Shown here: positions 21,130 through 29,285 of the stretch, in pieces
Layout: every line of letters starts with the position of its first letter
Numbering within the stretch: the stretch's first letter is position 1
From: a virus
Strand: one strand, 5' to 3'
IMG/VR virus record: IMGVR_UViG_3300025121_000120
Location: 1-29,412 of that record
Length of the DNA: 29,412 nucleotides
The notes under the pieces: model-generated
Seen by the model: the letters and a program-made list of their open reading frames with translations, nothing else
Database searches by the model: none
Told to the model about the DNA's origin: nothing
Position numbers and translations under genes: made by a program

Positions 21130-22573
21130 ATACAACTCCTTCTTTAAATATGTCAGAAGCAAACGCATAAGCCAAACTATCCGCCCTATCTGGTGATGAA
21201 ATGCCTCTTTTTTGCATATCTATTTTAGATTGGACTTTTATCTTTCCATCATTCCGCTCTTCTATAATAATAGACAATAACTGTTCTATGAGCTTTCCAT
21301 CATTAGGGATAGCAATACATTTGTCTAAGCTGAGTCCCTTTGAGGTAGCTTCAAAGCGCTCGTGTAAGGCCCAATATAATCTGGCCCTACGGTTAACGAA
21401 TCTAGCGGACTCAGAAGAGCCACCACCTCTAATACCAAAGGCTTTTTTAAAATCTTTTTGTTTTAAATAACTGGAGAAATTCTCTCCCCAACCACCATCC
21501 GCATCATAATATAATTTATCACAATCTTTGACTAGTTCAAAAGCCTTTTCTGATGATTGAAGACTATCCTCTAATCTCCAAGATGTAATACCAAGAACTT
21601 TAATACCTTGTCTAAGTATAACTACAGACTCACAAACTCCACCCCCCGATGGATCGTACCCAGCATGAATAGGTATTGAAGTATTATTGATTTTCAACTT
21701 GTTCCAAAGATCTACAGAAGCTTGGATCCACTCTTTTTTAAATAAAGTACCAGATAGAGAAGCAAAAGGGTCACAATCTATCTCTCGTGAGACATAGATA
21801 GCATCTTTTTCTGAGACCATTTTGTCATACCAACTTTGAGTCTTCCTTAAATCATCAGTCCATTTAAAATCAAACCTGGCAATTTTACCATTAGTAGCTA
21901 GCTTATAGAATAAATTACCCGGACTTGTGAAGGTAGAAAGATATATAGCCGACCCTCCGTCTTGAATATTACCTGTGACAGCATGGTCTATAGACTCTTG
22001 ATGCTCACATCCAGCAAACTCATCTAAAAAATACATCTTAGATCTACCACCACGACCTACACCATCTCCACCTTCTCCTTTTAAAGTTGAACCATTTTCT
22101 AAATTTAAGATTAATCCTACTTTCTCATCATGAGCAGGTGTAAGAAAATTAGGTAACATCTCAATAGCTAATCTGATTTTACCAAATATACTATCTAGGT
22201 TCCCTTTTTCATCTACATATTTAAGTTTCCGACTACTAAAACCTATTGAAGTTTCTCTTTTAAATAACCAACACCAAATACCAAAAGAGGCACTAACCCA
22301 GGTAGCACCTATATCACGAGGCTTTACTACTACACCAGAAGTACCTGTAATATATCTTTCATAGAGCCAGAGAATATATTTTTTTTGAGCAGGATATAAT
22401 TTAAAAGGTATTCTAGATGGGTTTTTTCTAGGGTCATAAGTCCAAATCCAATTATCTATAAAATATATTGGATCTTGATTACATCTAACTAATTCATCTA
22501 AAAGAAAATCCTTTTCAGTTTCACATCTTATCTTAAGCTTGGTACGTCGTAGTATTTCAGATTTGAGATCCAT
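21122..22573 (-). CDS. terL: Terminase large subunit
   Basis: This 483-aa ATPase-nuclease packages DNA. Walker A is the variant KPRDIGATW (84-92) typical of Mu gp28-like terminases; Walker B is YFLDE (181-185). The RNase H-like nuclease carries acidic residues D307 (GYDPSGGG), D357/D359 (YYDADGG) and D465 (PDRADSLAYA). Length matches the family. The gene overlaps the end of TerS by 17 bases and the start of portal by eight. It is divergent from the capsid operon. A headful or cos mode cannot be decided from the sequence; the circular assembly favours circularly permuted ends. Confidence 0.93.
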   Translation of the reverse strand: MDLKSEILRRTKLKIRCETEKDFLLDELVRCNQDPIYFIDNWIWTYDPRKNPSRIPFKLYPAQKKYILWLYERYITGTSGVVVKPRDIGATWVSASFGIWCWLFKRETSIGFSSRKLKYVDEKGNLDSIFGKIRLAIEMLPNFLTPAHDEKVGLILNLENGSTLKGEGGDGVGRGGRSKMYFLDEFAGCEHQESIDHAVTGNIQDGGSAIYLSTFTSPGNLFYKLATNGKIARFDFKWTDDLRKTQSWYDKMVSEKDAIYVSREIDCDPFASLSGTLFKKEWIQASVDLWNKLKINNTSIPIHAGYDPSGGGVCESVVILRQGIKVLGITSWRLEDSLQSSEKAFELVKDCDKLYYDADGGWGENFSSYLKQKDFKKAFGIRGGGSSESARFVNRRARLYWALHERFEATSKGLSLDKCIAIPNDGKLIEQLLSIIIEERNDGKIKVQSKIDMQKRGISSPDRADSLAYAFASDIFKEGVVYV

Positions 22574-22997
22574 AACGCTCCATTAATTGCTCTACAGATA
22601 ATTCTTCTAATTTCTTAGAAGCTATTTCTGGAATAGCAGATATAGATTTGTTAACTTTCTCAATCTCGGTAGGAATATAGAATGCTCTTCTTTCCATAAT
22701 CTTGAGAGCTGTATTAATAGATTGGACATCACCATTTTTTATCTTCCCTTCTAGTGACTTTAACATTAGGTCTAATCTAAGTAACTCTTGCTCCCTAACC
22801 AGCTCAGCCAACTCACGATATTTATCTTTTTGCTCTAGAAGAGCAGACTCAACATGTTTATATGCAGTTTGTTTGGACACACACATCGTATCCGCTATCT
22901 CTTGATATGTATACCCTTTAACTCTTAAATCTAGAGCTTCATATTTTCTGATAGCCCCCTTAGCAATCGGTACTGACATTTTAGATTGTCTTGGCAT
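22557..22997 (-). CDS. terS: Terminase small subunit
   Basis: This 146-aa DNA-binding protein recognises the packaging start. ATG 22997 follows AGAGGGG. Residues of about 28-52 form a helix-turn-helix (GYTYQEIADTMCVSKQTAYK), a charged coiled-coil-like helix spans about 60-90, and a C-terminal segment ends in EELSVEQLMERYG, likely contacting TerL. Length and order (TerS-TerL-portal) are standard. It is the first gene of the minus-strand packaging operon, which begins next to the perfect inverted repeat at 23053-23090, a candidate packaging or control site. Confidence 0.85.
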   Translation of the reverse strand: MPRQSKMSVPIAKGAIRKYEALDLRVKGYTYQEIADTMCVSKQTAYKHVESALLEQKDKYRELAELVREQELLRLDLMLKSLEGKIKNGDVQSINTALKIMERRAFYIPTEIEKVNKSISAIPEIASKKLEELSVEQLMERYGSQI

Positions 22998-23052
22998 GTT
23001 TATACCCCTCTCTTTACTTACAAGTTTGATTTCATTAGCAATATTCTTTTTA

Positions 23053-23090
23053 TATAACTTATGAACTAAACATTTAGTTCATAAGTTATA
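23053..23090. promoter_or_regulatory. 18-bp perfect inverted repeat between divergent packaging and capsid operons
   Basis: TATAACTTATGAACTAAA (23053-23070) and its exact reverse complement (23073-23090) are separated by CA only. The site lies between the TerS start and the capsid protease start, with a further AGTTCAT half-site near 23126 and TATTCAT/ATGAATA at 23101-23107/23134-23140. It could be an operator for both late operons or a TerS recognition site. No T-tract, so not a simple terminator. Confidence 0.6.
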
Positions 23091-23176
23091 GTCTCAACAT
23101 TATTCATTTATATCAACTTACTTTGAGTTCATGATGAATAAAAGGATTAGTAGATACTAACCTAAGGGTATAATTC

Positions 23177-24217
23177 GTGGGTATGCAAAACAAATCTAAA
23201 GTAAATGCTTTATCACAAGAGTTAGTAATAGAGGCAGAAGTTTCTTTACCTACTGAGTTTTGTTTATTTAAATTCGGAGAGACCTGTACTTCTAAAGGTA
23301 CAGTATATCTAGAACAAAAAACTGCTGAGTTATGTTTGTTAGCTTGGAAAGACCAAGGAAATGATTTACCTCTAGATTATGAACATCAGGCTATTAAGAC
23401 GAGTAATGGACCTGTTCCGGCGGCTGGATGGTTCAAACTAGAGATAAAAACTGATGGTTTGTATGCTGTAAACGTAGAGTGGACTGAAAAAGCTAGAGAA
23501 TTACTCAGTAGTAGAGAATATAGGTATTATAGTCCTGCTTTTTATACTGACCCTGACAATAGAGTAATAGAAATAATAAACTGTGCTTTAACCAATATCC
23601 CCGCAATTAAGGACTTGAAACCTTTAATAGCCTCCAAATTAGAATTACAAGGAGAAGATATGACTGCTGAAGAGTTAAAAGCATTCTTAGATGAATGCAA
23701 AATTATGATTAATGAATGTTTAGCTGCTGTACCTCAGCTTGTAGGACAAGCTTTGCAAGATCATATGGCTCAAATGGAAAAAGAAAAAGAACTACAAGAA
23801 GAAGTAGAGGTAGAATTAGCTGAAATTACTCAAGAAGTACCACTACCTGAAGAGTGTAAGAAAGATGAAGAGATTAAAAAACTTTCAGCTCAAGTAGAAG
23901 ATCTTGAAAATCAGACCTTAATAGCGGCTTTGATGTCCCATGGAGCAGATACTACAAACTCAAAGAGATTTGAGGATCTAAAAGTTCTTTCTAAACTCCA
24001 TATGACCGAAGGACAGAGTATAGTAGAAGCAGTAGCATCTTTTGCTAAAGAAAATGCAGATCTTTTTACCGCCCCAAAAGCTACTACAAAGACAGTAGAT
24101 CGTAAAGCTTTGAATGTACTTTCTAAGCCTGTTGAAACACAAACTAAATTAAGTAAATTTGAACAATGGAAGAAAGCTACCCCTTCTTCCGCATCAAAAT
24201 TCATTGGAGGTAAGTAA
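23177..24217 (+). CDS. Mu I-like capsid maturation protease with scaffold tail
   Basis: This 346-aa protein starts at GTG 23177 with AAGGG eight bases upstream; ATG two codons later is possible. The N-terminal domain matches Mu-like prophage I proteins: LPLDYEHQ with H70, then AAGWFKLEI, SREYRYYSPAF, and ALTNIPAIKDLKPL. Such proteases trim the procapsid. From about residue 160 the protein becomes acidic coiled coil, fit for scaffolding, then a Ser/Thr/Lys tail. An internal start at codon 162 has an ideal SD, as in Mu I/Z and lambda C/Nu3. It ends three bases before the major capsid gene. Confidence 0.88.
   Translation: MGMQNKSKVNALSQELVIEAEVSLPTEFCLFKFGETCTSKGTVYLEQKTAELCLLAWKDQGNDLPLDYEHQAIKTSNGPVPAAGWFKLEIKTDGLYAVNVEWTEKARELLSSREYRYYSPAFYTDPDNRVIEIINCALTNIPAIKDLKPLIASKLELQGEDMTAEELKAFLDECKIMINECLAAVPQLVGQALQDHMAQMEKEKELQEEVEVELAEITQEVPLPEECKKDEEIKKLSAQVEDLENQTLIAALMSHGADTTNSKRFEDLKVLSKLHMTEGQSIVEAVASFAKENADLFTAPKATTKTVDRKALNVLSKPVETQTKLSKFEQWKKATPSSASKFIGGK
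23660..24217 (+). CDS. Nested in-frame scaffold protein (Z/Nu3-like)
   Basis: An ATG at 23660, in frame with the I-like gene (codon 162), follows AAGGAG with five-base spacing, one of the best SD contexts in the genome. The resulting 185-aa protein would be the acidic, coiled-coil scaffold without the protease domain. Overlapping protease/scaffold genes with a shared C-terminus are known from Mu and lambda. Such a protein shapes the procapsid and is then cleaved out. Confidence 0.75.
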   Translation: MTAEELKAFLDECKIMINECLAAVPQLVGQALQDHMAQMEKEKELQEEVEVELAEITQEVPLPEECKKDEEIKKLSAQVEDLENQTLIAALMSHGADTTNSKRFEDLKVLSKLHMTEGQSIVEAVASFAKENADLFTAPKATTKTVDRKALNVLSKPVETQTKLSKFEQWKKATPSSASKFIGGK

Positions 24218-24219
24218 TT

Positions 24220-25254
24220 ATGGCTATTTCAGGATTAACTACTAACGGAACTTCTGTAGCAGTTTCTGGTATTACCGCTCTAGGTAACGGTACTCGCTCC
24301 CGAAGATTTTATTATACCACAGGAAGAGCTCTTCCTATACACGCTAACTTTGTTGAAAAAGACACTGTAGATAAAGGCTCCGCCTCTACTACTTTCAGCC
24401 GTGTAGGAGCCGCTATATCGGCCGCAGCTTTTGCAGAAGGCGCTTCTGCAATGACCCCTACAAGCATCCCTACCGTAAACAGCGTGGCTTTGACAGCTGC
24501 TGGTTTCGGTGCTTCTATGGCTATTACCGATGATCTTGATTATCGTGTAACTGATGAAAATGACGTCAATGCTTTTATTGACGAAGAGATTGCATTTGCC
24601 TTAATGCGTTATCCTCAAATAGATAGCTCAACCGGTATTGCATATCAATATACTCAAGTTACTGCCGATAATGGTAATACTGGATTACCTTTGGTCAGAG
24701 CTGCTATTATGGCTGGAGCAAACGATGTTTGGGCAGCTACAAAACAATATAGCACCCAGCTTGTTTGTGTTATCGAAGGTAAAGGCGCACAAGATTTAGA
24801 AGATGAAGCATTAGCCTCTGGTGGTTCGGTATACGCTGGAGATTTAATGCAAGCAGAAGTAGAAGCTCTTGTTGCAAAGAATCCATTCCTCAATGATAAG
24901 AATTACCTATTTACCATTGGTAAGGGTAGAGTACATATCTTTGTTGAAAATGACCCAGATGCATTGATTACCTCTGGTGGAGATAAAGTAGGATGTATTT
25001 ACGTCCCTGCTCAGGATTTTGTAGGAGACCAAAAAGTAGCCCCTGCTTTTGCTCTTGTCTATAAGAGTGACCCTGCATCGGTATCTCGAAGAGGAGCTGT
25101 TGAAGTAAATGATGTAGCTTCTTTGACTGGACCTCTAGTAATGATGACTAGAGCATATGTTGGTTCCAAAGACTTGACTCGTGACGGTTTTGGAGCAGCT
25201 AGCTCTGGTATTATTTCTCAAAGCTCGGCTTCAAAAATTCTATATGTAGCTTAA
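24220..25254 (+). CDS. Major capsid protein
   Basis: This 344-aa protein starts at ATG 24220; the SD GGAGG lies in the end of the protease/scaffold gene. Position directly after protease/scaffold and before a strong terminator identifies it as the HK97-fold shell subunit. The sequence supports this: Ala/Gly/Ser-rich, an N-terminal extended arm, a long helix near 115-135 (VNAFIDEEIAFAL), a mid helix near 160-180, and an LVMMTRAYVGSKDLT-type strand near the C-terminus. Its codon choice is more G+C-rich at third positions than its neighbours, as expected for a highly expressed gene. The exact family cannot be fixed by eye. Confidence 0.85.
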   Translation: MAISGLTTNGTSVAVSGITALGNGTRSRRFYYTTGRALPIHANFVEKDTVDKGSASTTFSRVGAAISAAAFAEGASAMTPTSIPTVNSVALTAAGFGASMAITDDLDYRVTDENDVNAFIDEEIAFALMRYPQIDSSTGIAYQYTQVTADNGNTGLPLVRAAIMAGANDVWAATKQYSTQLVCVIEGKGAQDLEDEALASGGSVYAGDLMQAEVEALVAKNPFLNDKNYLFTIGKGRVHIFVENDPDALITSGGDKVGCIYVPAQDFVGDQKVAPAFALVYKSDPASVSRRGAVEVNDVASLTGPLVMMTRAYVGSKDLTRDGFGAASSGIISQSSASKILYVA

Positions 25255-25273
25255 TAACTAATTTATAGAATTT

Positions 25274-25313
25274 AAAAGGGAGATGTGACATAAAAAGCAC
25301 ATCTCCCTTTTTT
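25274..25313 (+). terminator. Rho-independent terminator after the major capsid gene
   Basis: AAAAGGGAGATGTG (25274-25287) pairs with CACATCTCCCTTTT (25298-25311) over a ten-base loop, ending in six T residues (25308-25313). It lies 20 bases after the capsid stop codon. Confidence 0.92.
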
Positions 25314-25335
25314 ACATGTACTTTTTGAGGGGATT

Positions 25336-25944
25336 ATGTCAATGGTAACGGATTATATAATTGATGGGTCAGACCCACAAGCCACAATGGTTTCTGATGG
25401 GTCTAAAGGGGACAATATAAAGGGGCATATACAAATATACTCTACAGAAAATGCTCCTACATATGAATTTACATATTGGTCAGGTAGATTGATAAATGAC
25501 TTAGAAGGTAACGTTTATCCTGTATTAGTTAGATCTTATGCCACTATAGGATCTGAAGGAGTAAAATGGTCTTCTGTACCTGATAAGAATGGTAATAGAC
25601 AACTAGACCTAACAGATTTTCTTCTTATTAGACAATCCGAAGGAAAAATCAGAGTAGATTCTTTAATAGGTTTGTTACCGTCTGAGGCCGATACATCACA
25701 CGAAGCGTATGTGGAATTTGCTCAGAAACTTTGCGACATAGATATATTAAGAAAAATAAAACAAATGGGATGTAAGATTACATCCCCGTTTAAATTTAAA
25801 TTGACAAAGGCTTTGTTGCTGAAAAGATCTAAAGCTATAAATGCTATAGAGAAAAAAGACTTTGAAGAAGCTATAAAAAAAGCTGAAAAACAATATCAAA
25901 AATGGGCTACTATTTTTGATAAACTAAACACTGAAGGAGAATAA
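25336..25944 (+). CDS. Unknown head-region protein
   Basis: This 202-aa protein starts at ATG 25336, with GAGGGG three bases upstream. I do not recognise the family. The N-terminal 120 residues look beta-rich with several aromatic residues, and the last 70 form basic, Lys-rich helices (KKDFEEAIKKAEKQYQKW) likely to be amphipathic or coiled. It lies between the capsid terminator and a fibre-like protein, starting 23 bases after the terminator, and ends two bases before the next gene, so it is in the head operon. A head-tail connector or DNA-contacting head protein is plausible from the basic helical end; this is inference. Confidence 0.75.
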   Translation: MSMVTDYIIDGSDPQATMVSDGSKGDNIKGHIQIYSTENAPTYEFTYWSGRLINDLEGNVYPVLVRSYATIGSEGVKWSSVPDKNGNRQLDLTDFLLIRQSEGKIRVDSLIGLLPSEADTSHEAYVEFAQKLCDIDILRKIKQMGCKITSPFKFKLTKALLLKRSKAINAIEKKDFEEAIKKAEKQYQKWATIFDKLNTEGE

Positions 25945-25946
25945 AA

Positions 25947-27395
25947 ATGGCCTCATGGAATTTCCCCTCCCTTAATGGGATTATTCGCACCTCGAAGAAT
26001 CTTCTTGGTGGCCGAGCTAAGTTTGATTACTCTGCTTGTTCGGCAGAACGTACAATTACTTTTCCAGATGCATCTATTACAGTAGCATCCGCTGCCACCT
26101 TATCCGGACATTTGGACGGAGGAGCATCTAAACATGATGCTACAGAAATAGATTTTGAACTTGCAGATGGTAGCAAAGTTATGATACAAGCAGCTTCTGA
26201 TACAGTAGAAGCTGCCCTTATAGACTTAGACGCTAGATCCTTACCAAAAGCTGGTGGTCAGATCTCAGGTAATATAACTTGTGCTGCTGCTGAAACATTT
26301 GATGGTAGAGACTTATCTGTAGATGGTTCTAAACTTGATGGAATAGAAGCACTTGCAGATGTTACCGACGCTACTAACGTAGCAGCAGCTGGCGCAGTAA
26401 TGGAAGCTGATACTACTACAGCAGCTATGTCTTTCGTAATAGACGAAGACAACATGGTTTCTAATTTGGATACTAAAGTTCCTACTCAACAGAGCGTTAA
26501 GGCTTATGTAGATGCTGCTGTTGTTGGATTATTGGACTTTAAAGGTGGTTATGACGCCAATACGAATACTCCAGATTTAGACACTGCTCCATCCGGAGTA
26601 TTAAAAAGTGATGTGTATGTTGTTACAGCGGCTGGTACGTTCTTCACGGTAGCGGTTGAGGTGGGTGATCAATTAATAGCAAAAGTAGACGCAGCAACTC
26701 TTGAAACTGATTGGACTATTGTTCAGGCAAATTTAACAGCAACTACAATCAAAACTCAATACGAAAGCAATGCGGATACAAACGCATTTACAGATGCAGA
26801 GCAAACAAAGCTAGGTGGTATTGAAGCTTTAGCTGATGTGACTGACTTTACTAATGTTAATGCTGCTTTAGCCGCAGCATCTGCTCAAGTATTGCTCAAT
26901 GGACAGAATTTAGGGAATATTGGAACAGCTACAGTAACAAACTTAACTGTATCAGGAGCTGCGTCTCAGGTAAATCTAGACCCAGGGTTAGGTGGAGATT
27001 TTATAATTATTCGTGTAGATAGTGGTGTTGTACCTTTATCTACAATTGCGGATAATACTGACTTAGGATTGAGTATACCAGTTGGAGCTATAATCTTAGG
27101 TGCATCTTCTAAGATAGTAGATGCTGTAACGGGTGTTTCTGCTGCGGGTGTGACTGTTTCTTTGGATTTTGCTGCGGGTAGCACTATGTCTGTAGCGGAT
27201 TATATTTCTGGAGGAGATGGAAACGTAGTGGCCAATGCTAAAGTAAAAGCGCTTTATAGTTATGCAGATTCTAACGTTGTTTCTGCAATACCGGCTGACT
27301 TGAAATTGACTTTTTCTGGAGGTGTAGATAATACCCCTACAGCAGGATCTATTAGAGCAGTTGTACATTACATTACCTTAGCGGATCTTGATTAA
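25947..27395 (+). CDS. Fibre-like head/decoration protein with fibre-shaft repeats
   Basis: This 482-aa protein starts at ATG 25947 after AAGGAG. It contains the phrase LDGIEALADVTD followed by TNV near residue 132, and LGGIEALADVTD followed by TNV near residue 289, plus TKVPTQQSVKAYVDAA near 180 and a YDANTNTPDLD segment with GDQLIAKVDAATLETDW. These phrases are frequent in phage fibre and virion-surface proteins. The C-terminal 120 residues are strand-rich and compact. It lies among head genes, not tail-tip genes, so a head fibre or decoration role is my preferred reading; a tail-attached fibre is the alternative. A hairpin follows the stop codon, fitting abundant expression. Confidence 0.7.
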   Translation: MASWNFPSLNGIIRTSKNLLGGRAKFDYSACSAERTITFPDASITVASAATLSGHLDGGASKHDATEIDFELADGSKVMIQAASDTVEAALIDLDARSLPKAGGQISGNITCAAAETFDGRDLSVDGSKLDGIEALADVTDATNVAAAGAVMEADTTTAAMSFVIDEDNMVSNLDTKVPTQQSVKAYVDAAVVGLLDFKGGYDANTNTPDLDTAPSGVLKSDVYVVTAAGTFFTVAVEVGDQLIAKVDAATLETDWTIVQANLTATTIKTQYESNADTNAFTDAEQTKLGGIEALADVTDFTNVNAALAAASAQVLLNGQNLGNIGTATVTNLTVSGAASQVNLDPGLGGDFIIIRVDSGVVPLSTIADNTDLGLSIPVGAIILGASSKIVDAVTGVSAAGVTVSLDFAAGSTMSVADYISGGDGNVVANAKVKALYSYADSNVVSAIPADLKLTFSGGVDNTPTAGSIRAVVHYITLADLD

Positions 27396-27400
27396 TATAT

Positions 27401-27435
27401 TTTTAGGGATGAGGTGAGATTCCTCATCCCTAAAA
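27401..27435 (+). terminator. 14-bp perfect hairpin after the fibre-like gene
   Basis: TTTTAGGGATGAGG (27401-27414) pairs exactly with CCTCATCCCTAAAA (27422-27435) across a seven-base loop. There is no T-tract on the + side, so it may be a weak terminator, a 3'-end stabiliser, or an attenuator. Confidence 0.6.
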
Positions 27436-27457
27436 TAAACTTTGTTAGAGGGCAAAA

Positions 27458-28231
27458 ATGGCTACATATTCTTTAGGCACACAAGATGGGTTAGCAACAA
27501 GAGAAGTTATTTTTGATTCTTCTACTCTTTTAGATTTGAGAGTTCAGAAAGATGGTAGTAATGACACTCCTGTGTCCTCTTCTTTGATTATATCTAAAGA
27601 TGTTGTAACACAAGCGCCTCTTACAACTAATAGTAATGGGTTAATAACAGCTACCGTTAGTAGTACTCATCTTACTAATTTAGGTTTATCCATATGGGAT
27701 TCTTTTGAAGCTCATTGGACTGTGACTTTTTCTGATAATGTTGTTAGAAGATTTTCAGAAGTTTTATTTGTGGCTGAAGCTATTATAGAACCTTCTTTGC
27801 AAGTGACGGATATAACCAACTATTATTATGAATTAACCCTAGCCAATTCTTTACCACAAGGACAGACTAACTGGTGGTTTATGGCAGAAATAGCCTTTAA
27901 TGAAATGAGAAATTGGATAGATACTCAGACGACTGATAGAAGGATTTGGAAAACACGGAACGCACAAGCATATAGAGATTTACATAAGGAAATGTCTTTA
28001 GAGAAAATCTCTAGATATATGGATTCTAAATTAAATGGATCTAGAACATGGGAATCTAGAGCAGAGTTTCATACAAAACAAGTAGAGAAACAACAAGCCT
28101 CGGTGTTAGCTTATTATGCCAAAAGCAAAACTAATAATTGGGGAGATCAAGTTAATACAGATCTCATGACTATAAAATCTCCTAGTTTTTGGACAGGTAG
28201 AAATAGTCAATCTGATTGGGGTAAAAGATGA
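27458..28231 (+). CDS. Putative head-tail connector with N-terminal Ig-like domain
   Basis: This 257-aa protein starts at ATG 27458 after AGAGGG. The first 115 residues form a beta-sandwich-like region (VIFDSSTLLDLRV, then strands ending in SEVLFVAEAI), and the second half is helical, with ISRYMDSKLNGSRTW and a long amphipathic helix EFHTKQVEKQQASVLAYYA. Helical connector proteins (gp6-like/DUF1320-like) often sit at this place between head and tail genes, and the next gene overlaps by ATGA. I infer a neck/connector protein; I do not recognise the specific family, and the added Ig-like domain is unusual. Confidence 0.6.
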   Translation: MATYSLGTQDGLATREVIFDSSTLLDLRVQKDGSNDTPVSSSLIISKDVVTQAPLTTNSNGLITATVSSTHLTNLGLSIWDSFEAHWTVTFSDNVVRRFSEVLFVAEAIIEPSLQVTDITNYYYELTLANSLPQGQTNWWFMAEIAFNEMRNWIDTQTTDRRIWKTRNAQAYRDLHKEMSLEKISRYMDSKLNGSRTWESRAEFHTKQVEKQQASVLAYYAKSKTNNWGDQVNTDLMTIKSPSFWTGRNSQSDWGKR

Positions 28232-28707
28232 TACCTTCTACCTATAGTGATGAAATTTATACTACTTTTAGAGATACCTTATTAGATAATACGGATCTAA
28301 CAGAAGCTTTTGATGTTATCGATATAAAATCAGGAGGCTCTACTAGCTTAGATAAATCCTTTATTATTAATATCGTCAGAGAACGGTATCCTGAAGCTTC
28401 TATAGTTAATGAAAACGATAATTATTACATTTGGGATATAATAGTAAACGTAGTGATAGCCAGAGGTAATATAACAGCCACCGGAGGGTATTCTACAGAT
28501 AAGAATACTATATTAGCATATGATAAACAGGTAGAAAATGCTTTTTATAAAGCTTTGGATATATTAACTGGGATTGAGAGTCTTAACATAGTTTCTTCAA
28601 ATTATGTTAGATCAACAAACCCTAAAAGACTATCCACAGACAGTAATGATTATATAACCATAGATGTTTTTTTTAGACTTGAAGGATACGGACAAAAACT
28701 TTTTTAA
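28228..28707 (+). CDS. Putative tail terminator/minor tail protein
   Basis: This 159-aa protein begins within the ATGA shared with the connector stop and is probably translated by coupling. The fold suggested is alpha/beta: N-terminal helix, then strands, a helix with YDKQVENAFYKAL, and a C-terminal strand with IDVFFRLEGYG. This order resembles tail terminator (gpU-like) proteins, which have a conserved I-x-V-x-F-R strand near the end. Position between connector and tube favours this. A terminator-like hairpin with T6 follows. The assignment is moderate. Confidence 0.58.
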   Translation: MIPSTYSDEIYTTFRDTLLDNTDLTEAFDVIDIKSGGSTSLDKSFIINIVRERYPEASIVNENDNYYIWDIIVNVVIARGNITATGGYSTDKNTILAYDKQVENAFYKALDILTGIESLNIVSSNYVRSTNPKRLSTDSNDYITIDVFFRLEGYGQKLF

Positions 28708-28714
28708 CACTTAT

Positions 28715-28770
28715 GTATATCACAGCTTTCCCCTCAAGTGGCTTTAGCCTTAAATGTGATATACTTTTTT
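28715..28770 (+). terminator. Terminator-like stem with T6 before the 167-aa gene
   Basis: GTATATCACA (28715-28724) pairs with TGTGATATAC (28755-28764), and T6 follows (28765-28770). The 30-nt loop contains an inner GGCTTTAGCC hairpin. The SD of the next gene (AGGAG) starts right after the T-tract. The large loop makes it an imperfect terminator, perhaps allowing read-through. Confidence 0.65.
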
Positions 28771-28780
28771 AGGAGTAAGT

Positions 28781-29284
28781 ATGGCAACAACACTTGTAAA
28801 TGCTTCTTTACAAGCCTCTCTAGGTTTAGTAGCCGCTTGGGGTACACCCCCAGCCTCTAATAGGTCTGAGCCTGTACCTTTTTTCTTGAACCAACAATTA
28901 TCGAATGGTACAGGAGCAAATCAAGCTGATAGATGGTATGCTAAAGTAATTCAATTAGGTTCGGGAGCTAATACTACTTTAGACATTAGATCTTTTGCTG
29001 ACGAGGACGGCACTACAGTTACTATTGCAGAGGTCATAGCCTTTGCCTTTGATAATAGTGCTTCTACTACAGTCGTTACTGTAGGGGCTTCTGGGGCTAA
29101 CCAATTGAATGCCTTTTTAACAGATGATACCAGTGCAATACAACTTAGGGCAGGTACAAAACAACTTATATATATAAGTGATAATGGCTATGCGACAGGA
29201 GCTAATGATAAAGATTTGAAATTTACAAATGCTGCTGGGGCTACTGCTAATGTTTCTGTATGGATTTTAGGTAGATCTTCTTAA
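28781..29284 (+). CDS. Small virion-type protein, unknown
   Basis: This 167-aa protein starts at ATG 28781, seven bases after AGGAG begins. It is Ala/Thr/Ser/Gly-rich and beta-prone, with alternating strands and a KQLIYISDNGYATG loop near residue 130; it has no membrane helix. The composition is that of a virion decoration or tail-surface protein. Around the circle it is followed by the 99-aa gene at 15. I do not recognise the family; candidates are a capsid-stabilising protein, a tube-decorating protein, or even the tube protein itself. Confidence 0.7.
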   Translation: MATTLVNASLQASLGLVAAWGTPPASNRSEPVPFFLNQQLSNGTGANQADRWYAKVIQLGSGANTTLDIRSFADEDGTTVTIAEVIAFAFDNSASTTVVTVGASGANQLNAFLTDDTSAIQLRAGTKQLIYISDNGYATGANDKDLKFTNAAGATANVSVWILGRSS

Positions 29285-29285
29285 T

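Noticed and set aside
21130-21168. Longer portal start inside the terminase gene
   Set aside because: The ATG at 21129 has a perfect AAGGAG at six bases and the typical short overlap with TerL; the extension has no SD.
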